Below are positions 24,198-34,436 of a stretch of 64,000 nucleotides of DNA, in pieces. The notes beneath the pieces were generated by a model. The model searched no databases. It saw nothing but the letters and a program-made list of their open reading frames with translations, and had not been told where the DNA came from. Position 1 is the stretch's first letter; each line of letters begins with the position of its first letter. Source of the stretch: Acanthosoma haemorrhoidale (taxonomy: Eukaryota; Arthropoda; Insecta; Hemiptera; Acanthosomatidae); the NCBI GenBank assembly GCA_930367205.1, contig OV884011.1:121021866-121085865 (forward strand), in the 5' to 3' direction. Both the position numbers and the translations under genes were made by a program.

Positions 24198-24303
24198 TTC
24201 ATTAACGACAAGCATATGAAAGGTTTTTATAGTTCATCACCCCGCTTCGTAGTGAGAAACGCGTTCCAAACTTCTGGTATTCCTACAAGCTGTTATTTAT
24301 AAA
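24198..24303. other. Intergenic
   Basis: Short gap before the plus-strand open frame at 24304; nothing recognised. Confidence 0.4.
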
Positions 24304-24642
24304 ATGAAGTGTAACAATAGCCAAATGCCACTAACAAAAAGGGATTTTTCAACAGGTAACTTCCAAACTATTTTTAGAAAAAATAAAAGGTCCTCTGATT
24401 TGTCCAAAGCTATAAAATTCTTGAGTACTGGAATCTCAGTTGCTTCTCAAAGCATTAGAGTCGTCCACAAACTTTCAGCGAAACCTTTCGGAGAAACCTT
24501 CCTGAACTTGCTTTTCATAAAAATATTGTTCCTCAACAAGAAACTGAACGAAAATTATTTTACGAAATTACTAAAGAAGCTTACTGTGACCCACAGGAAA
24601 ACAATTTTAGATAATAGTAATGCCATTACTGTAATAAAATAA
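24304..24642 (+). CDS. Unassigned 112-codon open frame
   Basis: Starts ATG in AT-rich sequence and runs to TAA at 24642. It is Lys- and Ser-rich with segments SVASQSIRVVHKLSAKPFGE and LLKKLTVTHRK. There is no domain, signal peptide or clear membrane span that I recognise. It lies just outside repeat D copy 2, so it may belong to the same unknown element, but copy 1 lacks a matching downstream frame. Chance is plausible. Confidence 0.22.
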   Translation: MKCNNSQMPLTKRDFSTGNFQTIFRKNKRSSDLSKAIKFLSTGISVASQSIRVVHKLSAKPFGETFLNLLFIKILFLNKKLNENYFTKLLKKLTVTHRKTILDNSNAITVIK

Positions 24643-25830
24643 TTTTCCTGTGTGTTTATTTTTTAATGTTTTTAAAATTGTAAGAACATTATCTTTGCTT
24701 TTCGACGATGCTAAAGACTGATTTATTGTGATCAAAACATTGTCTTTCATTGTTTTATTTTATTATTTGTATTTTTAAAATTTTAAAAACTATTTCGTAT
24801 GTTAAAACGAGTTCCTAATATTTTATTTTTGTGTTATTTTATAGTAGATTACTGGAAAGATTTGATTTAAAAATAAATAAATTAGGGTGGACTATATCAT
24901 TTTATATTTAAATTTGTTATGACCTCACTATCCAACTAAAGGAGATATGTCTATTTTAGAAAATTTTATCATATGCCTAAAGTAAATATTTACTAAAAAG
25001 TTAATTTACACTTAAGGGCAGACCGATTTGTCAGAAATTTATTCTATCAATTGCGTACTTTTTACTAGTTTTTTTGAACAATTTTAGAATTTGGAGATAT
25101 CCCTTTTTGTTAGTAGACGCCTGAAGTCCAACTTACAAGACGATTGTCTTTTGTATGTTTGTCTATATATACATTTATACATCAACAATTGTAAGTTCTA
25201 ATCTATTTGAAATGTTAAAAGTATCCATGTCTCACACTTCAAGTATTGACTTATATACGACATTAAAAGTAAATTTAATGTAAAAAAAAGTCTGCTGTTT
25301 CACTAACTTTTAAACTTTCCGAGGTTAAAGCTCAAGAGCTTATTTAAGATTTATAGTTCCTTTTATTTTTTTTCTGGAACTTAAGGAAACATTTAGAGGT
25401 AGTAATTGAAAACAGACTTCAAAAATATTGAAAAAAATAAGTAAAGTTTCGCTAGCGGACAACTAAAACATCTTCCCTTAGTTCGAGCCATATCTAATAT
25501 TTTTTGGTAATGTTCCACACGTCCATTATTTATTTATATATTTTCTTTAAAAATAGAACAAGATTTAAGTCAGTCATTTTCAAAAATTGACTCCTCGATA
25601 GAATAAAAAAAAAAAGAATTAAGATCATTGATCTTTGGAACAACTATTTTGAAATAGTTTGGCACTTAACCGACGTGTAGCTAGCCCATATTGTCCAAAG
25701 TCTGGTGTAGACGTGTTACTGGAATAGTTCATAAATAGCCATTTGTATGACTGGATAAAGTTGGATATATCTACTGGATCTTCTTCAATGTTCCTGAGTT
25801 TATTCAGCGGGGCAGTCACGTACGTACACA
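24643..25830. other. AT-rich intergenic region
   Basis: AT-rich with poly-T and poly-A tracts and no supported gene. An overlapping minus-strand frame at 25625-25888 has no recognised motif and is not called. Confidence 0.5.
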
Positions 25831-26052
25831 GTGGGACAGCGTGTAAACATTGGAAGTACTTCAGCCTGTTTGGATGTCCAACCCCCATCGGGATTACAAC
25901 CAGCCTTTATAGACTACCCTGTAGAATTATCTTGGCTTTCCTTCCTAGCACATGATAAAGACCTCCCCCATGAAACACCCCGTGGAAAATATTACTTTGT
26001 GAACCAAGACAACGAGATTACTCATATCCTTTCTCTACCCGTTCCACCCTAA
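25831..26052 (+). CDS. Unassigned open frame, possible 3' exon
   Basis: A 73-codon frame with ordinary composition (FIDYPVELSWLSFLAHDKDL, then YYFVNQDNEITHILSLPVPP) ends in TAA at 26050. It stands out from the AT-rich surroundings and could be a terminal exon of a host gene. I cannot name a family, and upstream exons were not found. Confidence 0.3.
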   Translation: MGQRVNIGSTSACLDVQPPSGLQPAFIDYPVELSWLSFLAHDKDLPHETPRGKYYFVNQDNEITHILSLPVPP

Positions 26053-27600
26053 CAAAGGGGCTTAAATTACCTCATAGTTTACGCTTTATTATCACTGAAG
26101 TTTTCATAGAAACTTTATTGCATTAGTATCACAAAAAATAAATAATTTATTTACAAGAACAATGAAAGAAGAGACCCTACTTACAAACAGGAATCGCATT
26201 TTATCTGTCGTTGAGTTATACGATATCGTTGGAAAAAATATATACTATCTCTCTGAAATATTAAAGATATATTGATTACATATATATTGATTAGTTTATC
26301 ATAACAGAAAGCATGTGAAATATGTTGGTTTCGTACCTATTACCCTACGGGTTTCTCACTGATTTTTCAATAGTTTCCCCAAGTCATATATCAAAAGCTA
26401 TTCTAGCTTCAAAGTTTTATTTTCTCCCCTCACCATTAAAGAAAAATTTAAGACGCTAATGTAAAAAAATTTGAAACGTACGAATTAGTTTTGAGAGTTG
26501 AATAGAAATCACTTTATTGAGATTTTTTATATCAGTATATTAGCCATTAACAGGTTTTATTATTTCTTGGATAGGCTATCTTCAGTGACAGCAATGGATT
26601 AACAAATAAAATGTATTTTTCAAATATAAGTAGTTGTTTCACTATAACTCACTAAATACGTAACAATCTCCTGACGACCTCCAGTGTTCCTTGAATAGTT
26701 TATGTAAATAAATTTTAATTAGAAAAATCAAAAAATCATTAATATGATCGGGAAAAAATGGCGAGACAACTGATAAAAATATGATCTAGTAATTGTTCGC
26801 TTCATAAAATTATTTAAAATCTAGAGTAATGAAGTGTAATGGCAGATCGTCACAAGGTCCAACTAAGAATTATACAATTAAAAGAAGCAGATCATGAAAG
26901 AGGACCTACAATGAAACATGCACATATACACAAACATACAGACAAACAGATCTATAAACAAACATACAGAGAAAGATACACGTGGGCTCTGTGTGGCAGA
27001 TAGGAGGCGAGGACAACAGGTCGATACATGTATTTGTCAACCTAAACCTACCTTTCTTCTATACTCTTCCCTCCCACTTCCATATTGTGGGTTATTGAAA
27101 TGAAATATTTATTTTATTGCTGGTAGGGATTATAACACAAGCGTTTTAAAAAAAAATACTCGGAGAGTAATTGCATTGTACAAATTCATGTAGGTTTAAT
27201 CCACTTTGGCATATATAATCTCATGTATATAAAATGTAGCTTCTATACTGTGTACAAACATTACATACAAAATTACAAATATTGTATAGAAACAGACATT
27301 CAATTTTCTATCGTTAAATGTAAACAAAAATGTAATAAAGGGATTATAAAAGAAAAAATACTGTGAAAGTAATGTTATCTGTTGTTTGTAAAAATTTATT
27401 TTCAGCGTAGATGCTGTGAATAAAAATACATTGTTCAATATGAATAAGTGAATATGAAAGTTATTGTGAATTCCTAATACTTAATAACTAATTTTATGTA
27501 CTAGGGATTCATAAAACAGCTGGTTAAAAGGAAATTGGCTGGCTCGGAAACACTCTGGGTAAGGTGAAAGAGATCACCTGAGTCGGTAGGTCCTCCAGTG
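26053..27600. other. AT-rich intergenic region
   Basis: Strongly AT-rich, no recognised coding sequence. Short frames at 26918-27103 and 27196-27438 reflect low stop density only. Confidence 0.5.
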
Positions 27601-27909
27601 TTACCTACAAGGCAAGAGATGTGCTGGAAGGTCAGACTGTATTGGAGAATAGGCTAGCGTAGGATCGGAAGTGATTTTTTGAGCGTCCTCAGAGAAAAAT
27701 TTACTTTTATCTGAAGCAAATACCGGTAGCTTGTGATAAAACTTAAATACTGTATGTTTCACGACATCGATATGTACATTTGAGTAAGACTTCAACTCAG
27801 AGACATGAAAACTCAAGAAGGATGGATCTTCTCTAAAGATTTTTGAATTAGTGGAACTTGTCTCGCTGAAAAATGGAGGCAACAACATGTTCCAGAAACA
27901 AGAGGTCAT
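27601..27909 (-). CDS. Unassigned 102-codon open frame
   Basis: A minus-strand frame rich in Ser, Phe and Lys, without a recognised domain. It overlaps a moderately GC-balanced patch (about 27540-28060). Either strand could be the informative one. It is listed because it exceeds what the AT-rich background usually leaves open. Confidence 0.2.
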   Translation of the reverse strand: MTSCFWNMLLPPFFSETSSTNSKIFREDPSFLSFHVSELKSYSNVHIDVVKHTVFKFYHKLPVFASDKSKFFSEDAQKITSDPTLAYSPIQSDLPAHLLPCR

Positions 27910-28981
27910 GAAAGTAAAACAGCTGAAGTGTTCATGAAGTGATCGGTCACATGTTTACGGTGGAGAACAGCGAATCTGGGATATCTGCAGGTAATCAAGG
28001 AATCGAAAGCAGACGAAAAAAAACCCTGAAAGGAGAATTTGAACGACGAGGACATGCTTTACGATTGGGTTGTAGCGCCACTGACTTATAAATGCTATGC
28101 CTTGATATAATAAAAAAATCTCCGTTATTTTGTTGAGTATTGATCTTCACGTGTCCACAAACGTTTGAACAAATATCATTCAGTTGTCTCTCTACTGTAT
28201 AAATAAGTTTTTGTCACGTAACGCTAAACTTTTATAAACATGTCTTTTTAATGATGAATAAATTTCAATAAAATATAAATTGTTGCAATGTCTAATTGTT
28301 TATGACAGTCCTAAATACAATACTAACTTTAAAACTAGTTGACTCACTTTGACAAATTGACAACTACTTAACGCCCCAGTACATAAGCCGCTAGTCACCG
28401 TGGGGTTTGGAGTGGTGTATGAACATATCTGGAACCCACACGTCCCGATCTATGAAGAAACAATATTGTGTAAAGCTTGAAATCGGGCCGTAGTATCCAT
28501 GTTAGTTTCATAAAAACTACATTAATAAATGCTTCATTAATTATAAAATTATAGTAATTTTTCAATATAATTTAATTATCAAACTATTTCTTTAAATCAT
28601 CCTTATATTGTTGAAAAAAAAATTAAATAGCTGAAATATGGAGAGGAAAAAGCTTTCTTGAGACGTTAAATTAAATAGCTGATCATTGTTGGCTCTAAAA
28701 ACTTAGATTTTTGTAACAAATTTGTTTGTGCTACTGCTTTTAGCCTGGCTGTTTTTAGAACAGTCTGAATTTGAAATAGCTGGTTTAGTAAATTATACCT
28801 TTAAAATTTACTTTAGATTGAAGCATTTTTCGACCACTATTTTGTACATATAAGGGAGAGCACTCAAACCCAAGTTCATATGACTTGGTTACGTTACTTA
28901 ATTCTCCATCCTATTAATGCCTTATACAATAACAACATGAGTACAGGATATTTACGCTTTAAATATTATCTCTGATGCCAT
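27910..28981. other. AT-rich intergenic region
   Basis: No gene, RNA or repeat boundary recognised. Confidence 0.5.
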
Positions 28982-29353
28982 TTGTTGATGGGCGCCGGTA
29001 AGAAGGATGAGCTCGGTGAGTGGAGGCAGCTGTGTAAACGACGTAACAGAATAGGGCAGATTCAGTTACTCGAGTCCTTACTTAGTGTTCTCTCACAAGG
29101 GCAAAAGAAAATTGGCTTTCCGGATGACTTTTCGCTACAGTCCTTTGTAAATGGAAACGGACCTTTGGTAAAAAACAGAGTGGCTGCGAATTCAAAGGGA
29201 AATGTATTTAAAGGATTCTTTTTCCTTTTAATCTCGAGCGATTGGCTTACTTTAAATCGTCAAAATAAAATCCAACGATTTATTAGTATGTTTATTGTGA
29301 ATAATACTCCAAAAAAAAAAAAAGATAAACGTTTGGTAATAAGATATTTTTAA
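28982..29353 (+). CDS. Unassigned 123-codon open frame
   Basis: The N-terminal part (GAGKKDELGEWRQLCKRRNR) has balanced composition and looks more coding-like than the AT-rich C-terminal third, which runs into a poly-A tract and KKKKDKR. An upstream in-frame ATG exists at the annotated start. No domain is recognised. Possibly an exon or an old element fragment, or chance. Confidence 0.25.
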   Translation: MLMGAGKKDELGEWRQLCKRRNRIGQIQLLESLLSVLSQGQKKIGFPDDFSLQSFVNGNGPLVKNRVAANSKGNVFKGFFFLLISSDWLTLNRQNKIQRFISMFIVNNTPKKKKDKRLVIRYF

Positions 29354-29565
29354 TTATTTTTCGTTCAAGGTTTTGATAAACAGCTTTTAAGTTTGAAAAC
29401 GTTATTCAAGTTTGCTGAACCACACAATTAGGATTTCTTTGGGGTATTTTTCTATGTGGGTTGAATCTTTAGAACTAATCGAAACTACTTTTGACTGCCC
29501 ACAGTTTTTCTTATTTCTAATATTGTTTTTGATGGCTTAAGCCATTTGCTGTGTCAAACTCTTTA

Positions 29566-29765
29566 CCACGAATAATTAGAAGTTCCCCTCTTCTCGGTCC
29601 AGAAAATATCTACCTATGTTTCCATATTTTAAAAATAAAAACCTTAAAGCGTCAGTTAAGAGAGGGGGAAGCTAGTGTAAAAAACAGCCACAGGCACTAG
29701 GTGGCGTGTCAGGGGGGGGGGGAACCCCCCACAACTGGTCTGCCTATATAAGCAGGCAGATTTGA
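29566..29765 (+). mobile_element. Truncated family B LTR (U3 part)
   Basis: From ACGAATAATTAGAAGTTCCC through TATGTTTCCATATTTTAA, the GACGTCAG-like block and AACAGCCACAGG this matches the starts of the LTRs at 32091 and 39754. It ends shortly after a TATA box and is fused to a different sequence downstream. Its first approximately 20 bases are diverged or missing. Confidence 0.75.
29739..29760 (+). promoter_or_regulatory. TATA box inside a hairpin
   Basis: TCTGCCT-ATATAAGC-AGGCAGA forms a perfect 7-bp stem around the TATA motif. A second G-run/C-run pair (about 29711-29729) lies just upstream. The position corresponds to the U3 promoter of family B LTRs. Confidence 0.55.
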
Positions 29766-29779
29766 GGCATTCGACAGAT

Positions 29780-30112
29780 TCCAACTCGGATCGACATATT
29801 CACAGTGCAGTGTTAGCAGTCGAAGTGTGAACACCTTTTGCTGCCATTTTTGTTTGCTGCTGCCATTTTTGTTTGCTGCTGCCATTTTTGTTTGCTGCCG
29901 CCAGATACTTCCAGGAAGCAGCCGGCTTCCATGCCACCAACCATGGACAGTAAAGAAGATTTCACTTTCCACAAGATAACTGTGAAGGTCCAGAGACCTA
30001 ACAAAAAGAAGCCAACTAAGGTCGGAAATAAATTTCAGTGTGCAGTCAATCGAAATCATAGCAGTGGCTATTTGTCTATTCAAGTTATGGCTTCTTCTTC
30101 TTCTGTACTTAC
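29780..30112 (+). pseudogene. ORF1 N-terminal fragment of a non-LTR element, plus strand
   Basis: The plus strand encodes SRKQPASMPPTMDSKEDFTF followed by KITVKVQRPNKKKPTKV. The copy at 30826 has SRKRPASMPPTVDSEEDFTF at the same place, so both are the N-terminus of one ORF1 family. Homology stops shortly after KPTKV, and the sequence then runs into an opposite-strand RT fragment at about 30159. The basic segment suggests nucleic-acid binding; the function is inferred only from association with knuckle-bearing ORF1 pieces nearby. Confidence 0.6.
29838..29898 (+). repeat. 19-bp tandem repeat, three copies
   Basis: TGCCATTTTTGTTTGCTGC occurs three times head to tail, between the promoter-like region and the ORF1-like start. 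Confidence 0.9.
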
Positions 30113-30158
30113 TTCTGACTGTAGCTTTAGAAGGGGATGTTCTGTGCTCGTACGGGAT

Positions 30159-30700
30159 TGAAATCCAGTCTGTTCTGGTGGAAAGATGTCATTTTCCGCG
30201 CAGTAATTTTTGAGATAATTCAATAGAATTTTCTCTAAAATTTTCTCCATTTGCGGTAGCAAGCTGATCGGGCGGTAGTGTGCTGGGCGATCTCCGCTCT
30301 TCGCTTGAGTAATGGAAACAAGCTGGCTTGAAAAATATCGCAATCTTATACAATATTTGTATAAGTTTGCGAGTTGTATTATCCCTCTCCTTGGCAATTG
30401 TTTGAGCAGAACTGTTTGTATCCCGTCGTGCCCTGGTGCTCGGTTTCCCTAACACCGACGAAAAATCGCCTTGAGCTGCTTCGGTGATACAAACATGTGG
30501 TTCTGTTCAGTAGCGAAGGAGGCATATTGTATTAGCCCGTCCTAGCCGTAATATCCCCAGCGTAGTGGTCGGCCAGTTTAGTTGCTTCTTGCTCAGCAGT
30601 AAGAAGATTGTCACCTTCGTGAAGACGGACAGTAGCTACCTTGTTTTTTGTAGTCTTCAACAGCTTCCATAACTTTCGGTTTTGCGTCACAGGTGATGCC
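30159..30700 (-). pseudogene. RT fragment of a family K-like non-LTR element
   Basis: Minus-strand frames give MPRRGIIQLANLYKYCIRLR, then HYRPISLLPQMEKILEKILL, then FPPEQTGFQSRTSTEH. This is the RT fingers region up to just before motif A, closely related to 21561-21870. A frameshift divides it. Its 5' side breaks near 30690, where the plus-strand ORF1 5' leader begins, and its 3' side breaks at 30159, where another plus-strand piece ends. Confidence 0.82.
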
Positions 30701-30825
30701 TGTACAAGGTAATTGTTTTAAACTATTAGTGCCAGTGTAATTAGTGCTGCGACTAATGGGGACGGTACCCCATTAAAGAATTTTTACCGTTTTTGTGATT
30801 AAACTTTTTAAACTCTTTTCGAAAG

Positions 30826-31190
30826 ATGGAGATGGAAGTAGATATTTCCAGGAAGCGGCCGGCTTCCATGCCACCAACCGTGGATAGTGAAGAAGATTTT
30901 ACTTTCCCCAAGATAACTGTGAAGGTCCAGAGACCTACCAAAAAGAAGCCGACTAAGGTCTGAAATAAATTACAGGCATTCGCTAGCAAGTCATCTGAAA
31001 GTCCACAACCCGTGGCACCTGTAACTCTGAAAAAGTCACCACCAGTTATTGTCTCTGGAGAGACAACTATTTCTCTAGCCCAGATGCTCAAAACAGCCAA
31101 CATAAATCGTTTCGCCCTGAGGAAGTCGAAAGAGGGAGTTACAATTCACCAGGAAGAAAGAATCCTGATATTAAAGACGGTCCAGCAGGT
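30826..31190 (+). pseudogene. ORF1 N-terminal half of a non-LTR element, plus strand
   Basis: Begins ATG at 30826 (MEMEVDISRKRPASMPPTVD), has an in-frame TGA at 30961 after KKKPTKV, and continues open with VTLKKSPPVIVSGETTISLA and KEGVTIHQEERILILKTVQQ to 31190. There it meets the minus-strand endonuclease head-on. The leader upstream (about 30720-30825) appears to be its 5' UTR. It is interpreted as an inverted 5' piece of the same family as the surrounding minus-strand pieces. Confidence 0.65.
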
Positions 31191-31191
31191 A

Positions 31192-31690
31192 GGCCTGTGG
31201 TCAGACGTAATAAAGCCGAGTGCGGTGCAATCTGTTGATACGGTGGGAATGTCTGGTCAGAAGTAAGTCCATTGTCGAGGTGGCCTGTGGGTTACCTCTC
31301 AGTTGAAAAGCGAAAGTCTGGGGGTACCAAGAGTCTCCCAGCCCTGTTTGTTGCGGTATTATGCCACAGCGTGCATCTCGCATTGAGATCTCTTACCACC
31401 CAGTGGTTAGACCTCTGCGCACATGCGTGTAGCAGGGCTGAGTACTCAAGGAGAGAAGCGTACGGTGTCCTGTATAGAGCGGTAAGATAAATGGGTTCCC
31501 CCAAATTTACCTTTACTGTCAGGTGGTGAAGCCTGGGATCACTTGTAGTCAGTGGTGAAGCCATTTCCTTCCAATTGATACCATGACGTACAGCAACGAG
31601 AACACCACCGTAACTAGTTACCCTTTCAATGGCAGTAGAATAACCTTTTACGTGGATCAATAGTGACACCCTCGTGTCTGTCAATACTAC
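31192..31690 (-). pseudogene. AP-endonuclease fragment of a non-LTR ORF2
   Basis: 130 codons read MTDTRVSLLIHVKGYSTAIE, then YGGVLVAVRHGINWKEM, PIYLTALYRTPYASLLEY and VVRDLNARCTLWH. It is strongly similar to 22478-22900. The catalytic GDLNARH is RDLNARC here. The 3' part ends at about 31192 in the TSDHRP-preceding region, where a plus-strand ORF1 piece abuts it. Confidence 0.82.
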
Positions 31691-31754
31691 AATATCTGGT
31701 TGTTAGGATGCTATTAACACTTCTACTTCATCTATTTTCACCATGATGATGATG

Positions 31755-32090
31755 AGGCCGGATGTGCCTCACCGCAAATGGAACACTTAAGCGGGGCAGT
31801 TTCGTTTCTGGGACACTGAGCTACCTCATGAGGTCCCGCACATCGCACGCACTTCATTTTGAATTGCGGGTGTGGCCGAATTCCTGACACCAGTAACATT
31901 GAGGAGCCCCCCTCTGCTCCTTGAAGGCCACTACTCTGATGATGACAAGATTGATTGGACGTAGTTTCTTCATGGCGTTCAAGATGACGCTTGCCTGGGC
32001 TATTACAAGAACTGGTGAGATTTCTTGCTTCCGTCCGGTGGGGTCAATTTTTCTGAGTAGCCGCACATCGACGACTCCTGGTATAGCATC
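31755..32090 (-). pseudogene. ORF1 zinc-knuckle fragment of a non-LTR element
   Basis: One frame ends with PQCYWCQEFGHTRNSK, a knuckle that has lost its last Cys. After a shift the minus strand encodes CVRCAGPHEVAQC (CX2CX3HX4C) and CSICGEAHPA, the usual second and third knuckles. Upstream is VILNAMKKLRPINLVIIRVV, as in the 23-kb copy. The N-terminal side is cut at 32090 by a family B LTR insertion. Confidence 0.8.
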
Positions 32091-32891
32091 TGTTGTGGCC
32101 ACCTCTTAATTACGAATAATCCCCCTCTTCTCGGCCCAGAAAATATCTATATTTGTTTCCATATTTTAATAATAAAGCTTTTGACGTCAGTCAGAGAGGG
32201 GAAATAAGCTAGTGGGAGAAACAGCTGCAGGTGGGGGAACCATCCCCACCACTGCCTATATAACTCGTCTGTCTTAGGGCAGACGACAGAACGTACTGAA
32301 CCGGCACTGGGAACACTGCTCTCTCTCTCTCTGCACTGGCGCTTGCTGCTCTACTCAAACCATGGCCTTCTCATTCAACTACCTCTGCATCTCTCTCTCT
32401 CTCCTAGCCTTGCTAGGTTTTAATCCGGCTTTGTGAGACCCCAAACCTTCCTAGTGGGAATCTCTGCCTTCGTCTCGCTAAAACTAGCACCTCCTTGGGA
32501 GATACCTCTCTCTCGCGGACGACAGTTGCCGTGGCCCTACAAACTTTACCTACTAGCGTCACCCACGGCGATCCAGTCTGCCTCTCTCCGGTTCACACTC
32601 GCCTTTGGGATCCTGAGGTTTTCGCCTACCCTTAGATACCGAGTGTGAATTCATGGTCATTCCAAGACTACATAAACTACCTATAATACCTACCCTGTTC
32701 CTCTTCTCCTGAACATATTGCTTTGTCGGGCCACACCTTCTAAGATCTTATGGAGTCAGATCAGTACGGATAAAGCTCCGCCGACTAGGTCACCAGCAAA
32801 GGTCAAAGACCACAGGTCCAACCATTTTCTCTTTCTTGGCGCTCGCCGGATAGCGGGTAGCGTTGTAGTACCCTAGCCCGCGGCGGGTGTC
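32091..32891 (+). mobile_element. Family B LTR, 3'-truncated, nested in the ORF1 relic
   Basis: Starts TGTTGTGGCCACCTCTTAAT exactly like the copy at 39754. It carries a TATA-containing CCTATATAAC near 32266-32275 and the shared R-U5 block (CGTCTCGCTAAAACTAGCAC, ACCGAGTGTGAATTC, TCTTCTCCTGAACAT). It loses homology after GCGGGTGTC at 32891, about 55 bp short of the CCGACA end. No matching right target duplication remains, so a deletion removed the end. Confidence 0.87.
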
Positions 32892-33167
32892 AGTACTCTA
32901 TATTAATTATAATTATTTGTTATAACAATTTTATTTGAATATATTTCACAATTCCTAGTTTCTCAATTTATTAATAACCACAACACTAGCCTTTATCTCG
33001 GGTGATTCAATCGGGATAAATTCCTATGTCAAAGACATATAACATTTTGAATTAAAGATCTCATGACGGACCTGCCAAATCAGTTAAGTTAAATTGATCA
33101 AATAAAGTAAAAAGAGAAATGGTAAAAAATGAGGTAGGTTCCAATATATATTTATATTCAAATCTAT
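32892..33167. other. AT-rich intergenic
   Basis: AT-rich sequence between the truncated LTR and the next element; nothing recognised. Confidence 0.45.
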
Positions 33168-33469
33168 ATTGTGATAAAATTACTATCTGTTTTATTGGGA
33201 AATAAGTAATTGTGTTCAATGTTCTCATTTGTACCATATTTAAAAATCTTCATTCATCCGTTCATTCATACAGTATTTACAAACAGCCCAGAGACTTCCT
33301 AAATCCACATGATTGTTACCCCCCACCCTCCCTCGCATGCGATAGAGGAAGTGGTCTTGGAAAGTGCTCCTTGCTTGGAAGTCCCCCCGTGCCCCTCCAT
33401 CAGCCGCGTCACCGGATACGAGCCAGTGGAGGCTGATCAAGAGAGCGAGAGCCACAGACGCTCAGGACA
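33168..33469 (-). mobile_element. Jockey family J 3'-UTR fragment
   Basis: Begins ATTGTGATAAAA in plus orientation, the common 3' terminus of this family, and includes CATACAGTATTTACAAACAG, GCCGCGTCACCGGATACGAG and GAGAGCCACAGACGCTCAGG as in the copy at 59.7 kb. No RT codons remain. Confidence 0.82.
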
Positions 33470-34157
33470 AAATATATTATTGAAAGTACGGGCTGTGAAT
33501 GCCCACATTTTTTAATTCGTATTAACACTTCAATATTTACACTTGTATAATGAAATACTTTTACTTATCAAACGGCGCAGATGTGCTGTTTTCACGCCTT
33601 CCGGTGACAGACCTGTCAATATCGTGCTTAAAACTTAGGGTAGGCCTAAGATAATGCCTACTACATCGCATGGCCAAAACCTTATATTGTTTCGTTCAAA
33701 CTATAAAACCTAGAAGTATTCCATGTAATACTAAACAGCTGGCCTAGAGAGTGTTATTCAATGATAAAAGTGAAGTATGGATAGTGTAGAAATTTCAATA
33801 TTTAATTCTGGTAACTAAACTTTGAACTATGAAAGCTGTCTCCAGGTGTTAAGAACTCTCTGAGTATTAGGATTCAGATCTATAGGAAGCAGCTGAATAT
33901 GCTCCCAACTTTATCAAGGAACAAACTAACTCATAGTGTCATTAAGAGATTTTATAATATTAAATTAGACTTTAGGGTTAACTGGTGATAATTTATATAG
34001 TTCTATATTACTTATGCTCATCTAGTAAAACCTAGGTAAACACAGATACTTATTAATTTACTACAAGAAGTGAAAAAAATGTGAGCTGTTTAGTTTATTA
34101 TTTATAGATTTATTATATATTATATATGTAGCAGCTAATGAATATGTAATACATATT
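33470..34157. other. AT-rich intergenic, nothing recognised
   Basis: No supported gene or repeat. Confidence 0.5.
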
Positions 34158-34436
34158 ATGCTAACGAATAATATGCACCAACGGAAGTTGGGCCGGTCTC
34201 CGGGGGACATTGGGCTGTTTTCATGCCGTCCTGCTTTTTTGGGCCTCCCATCAAATTCAGGGCACTATAAGTATCCATACCAGTTCACAGTACATACTGC
34301 CATCAAGGCCACTTACAGTACACGCCTTAGGGACACTTTCCCAGGAAGCCGTCCCGATGCAGGTCCTGACTTGGGGCAGTGGGGCAATAACCCACTGTTC
34401 TTAATCCACACCAAGTTACGAAAGCCCTGCCAGTAA
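34158..34436 (+). CDS. Unassigned open frame with retroelement-like surroundings
   Basis: A 92-codon frame of balanced composition includes HYKYPYQFTVHTAIKATYST and PDAGPDLGQWGNNPLFLIHT. About 100 bp downstream the plus strand contains a DRNKWERVVGQ-like stretch, reminiscent of the C-terminal end of some non-LTR polyproteins but too short to rely on. No clear domain; it could be a gene fragment or an eroded element. Confidence 0.25.
   Translation: MLTNNMHQRKLGRSPGDIGLFSCRPAFLGLPSNSGHYKYPYQFTVHTAIKATYSTRLRDTFPGSRPDAGPDLGQWGNNPLFLIHTKLRKPCQ

Noticed and set aside
31012..31266. 84-codon plus-strand frame treated as one protein
   Set aside because: Its last third is antisense endonuclease sequence past the join at about 31191; only the first part is real ORF1.
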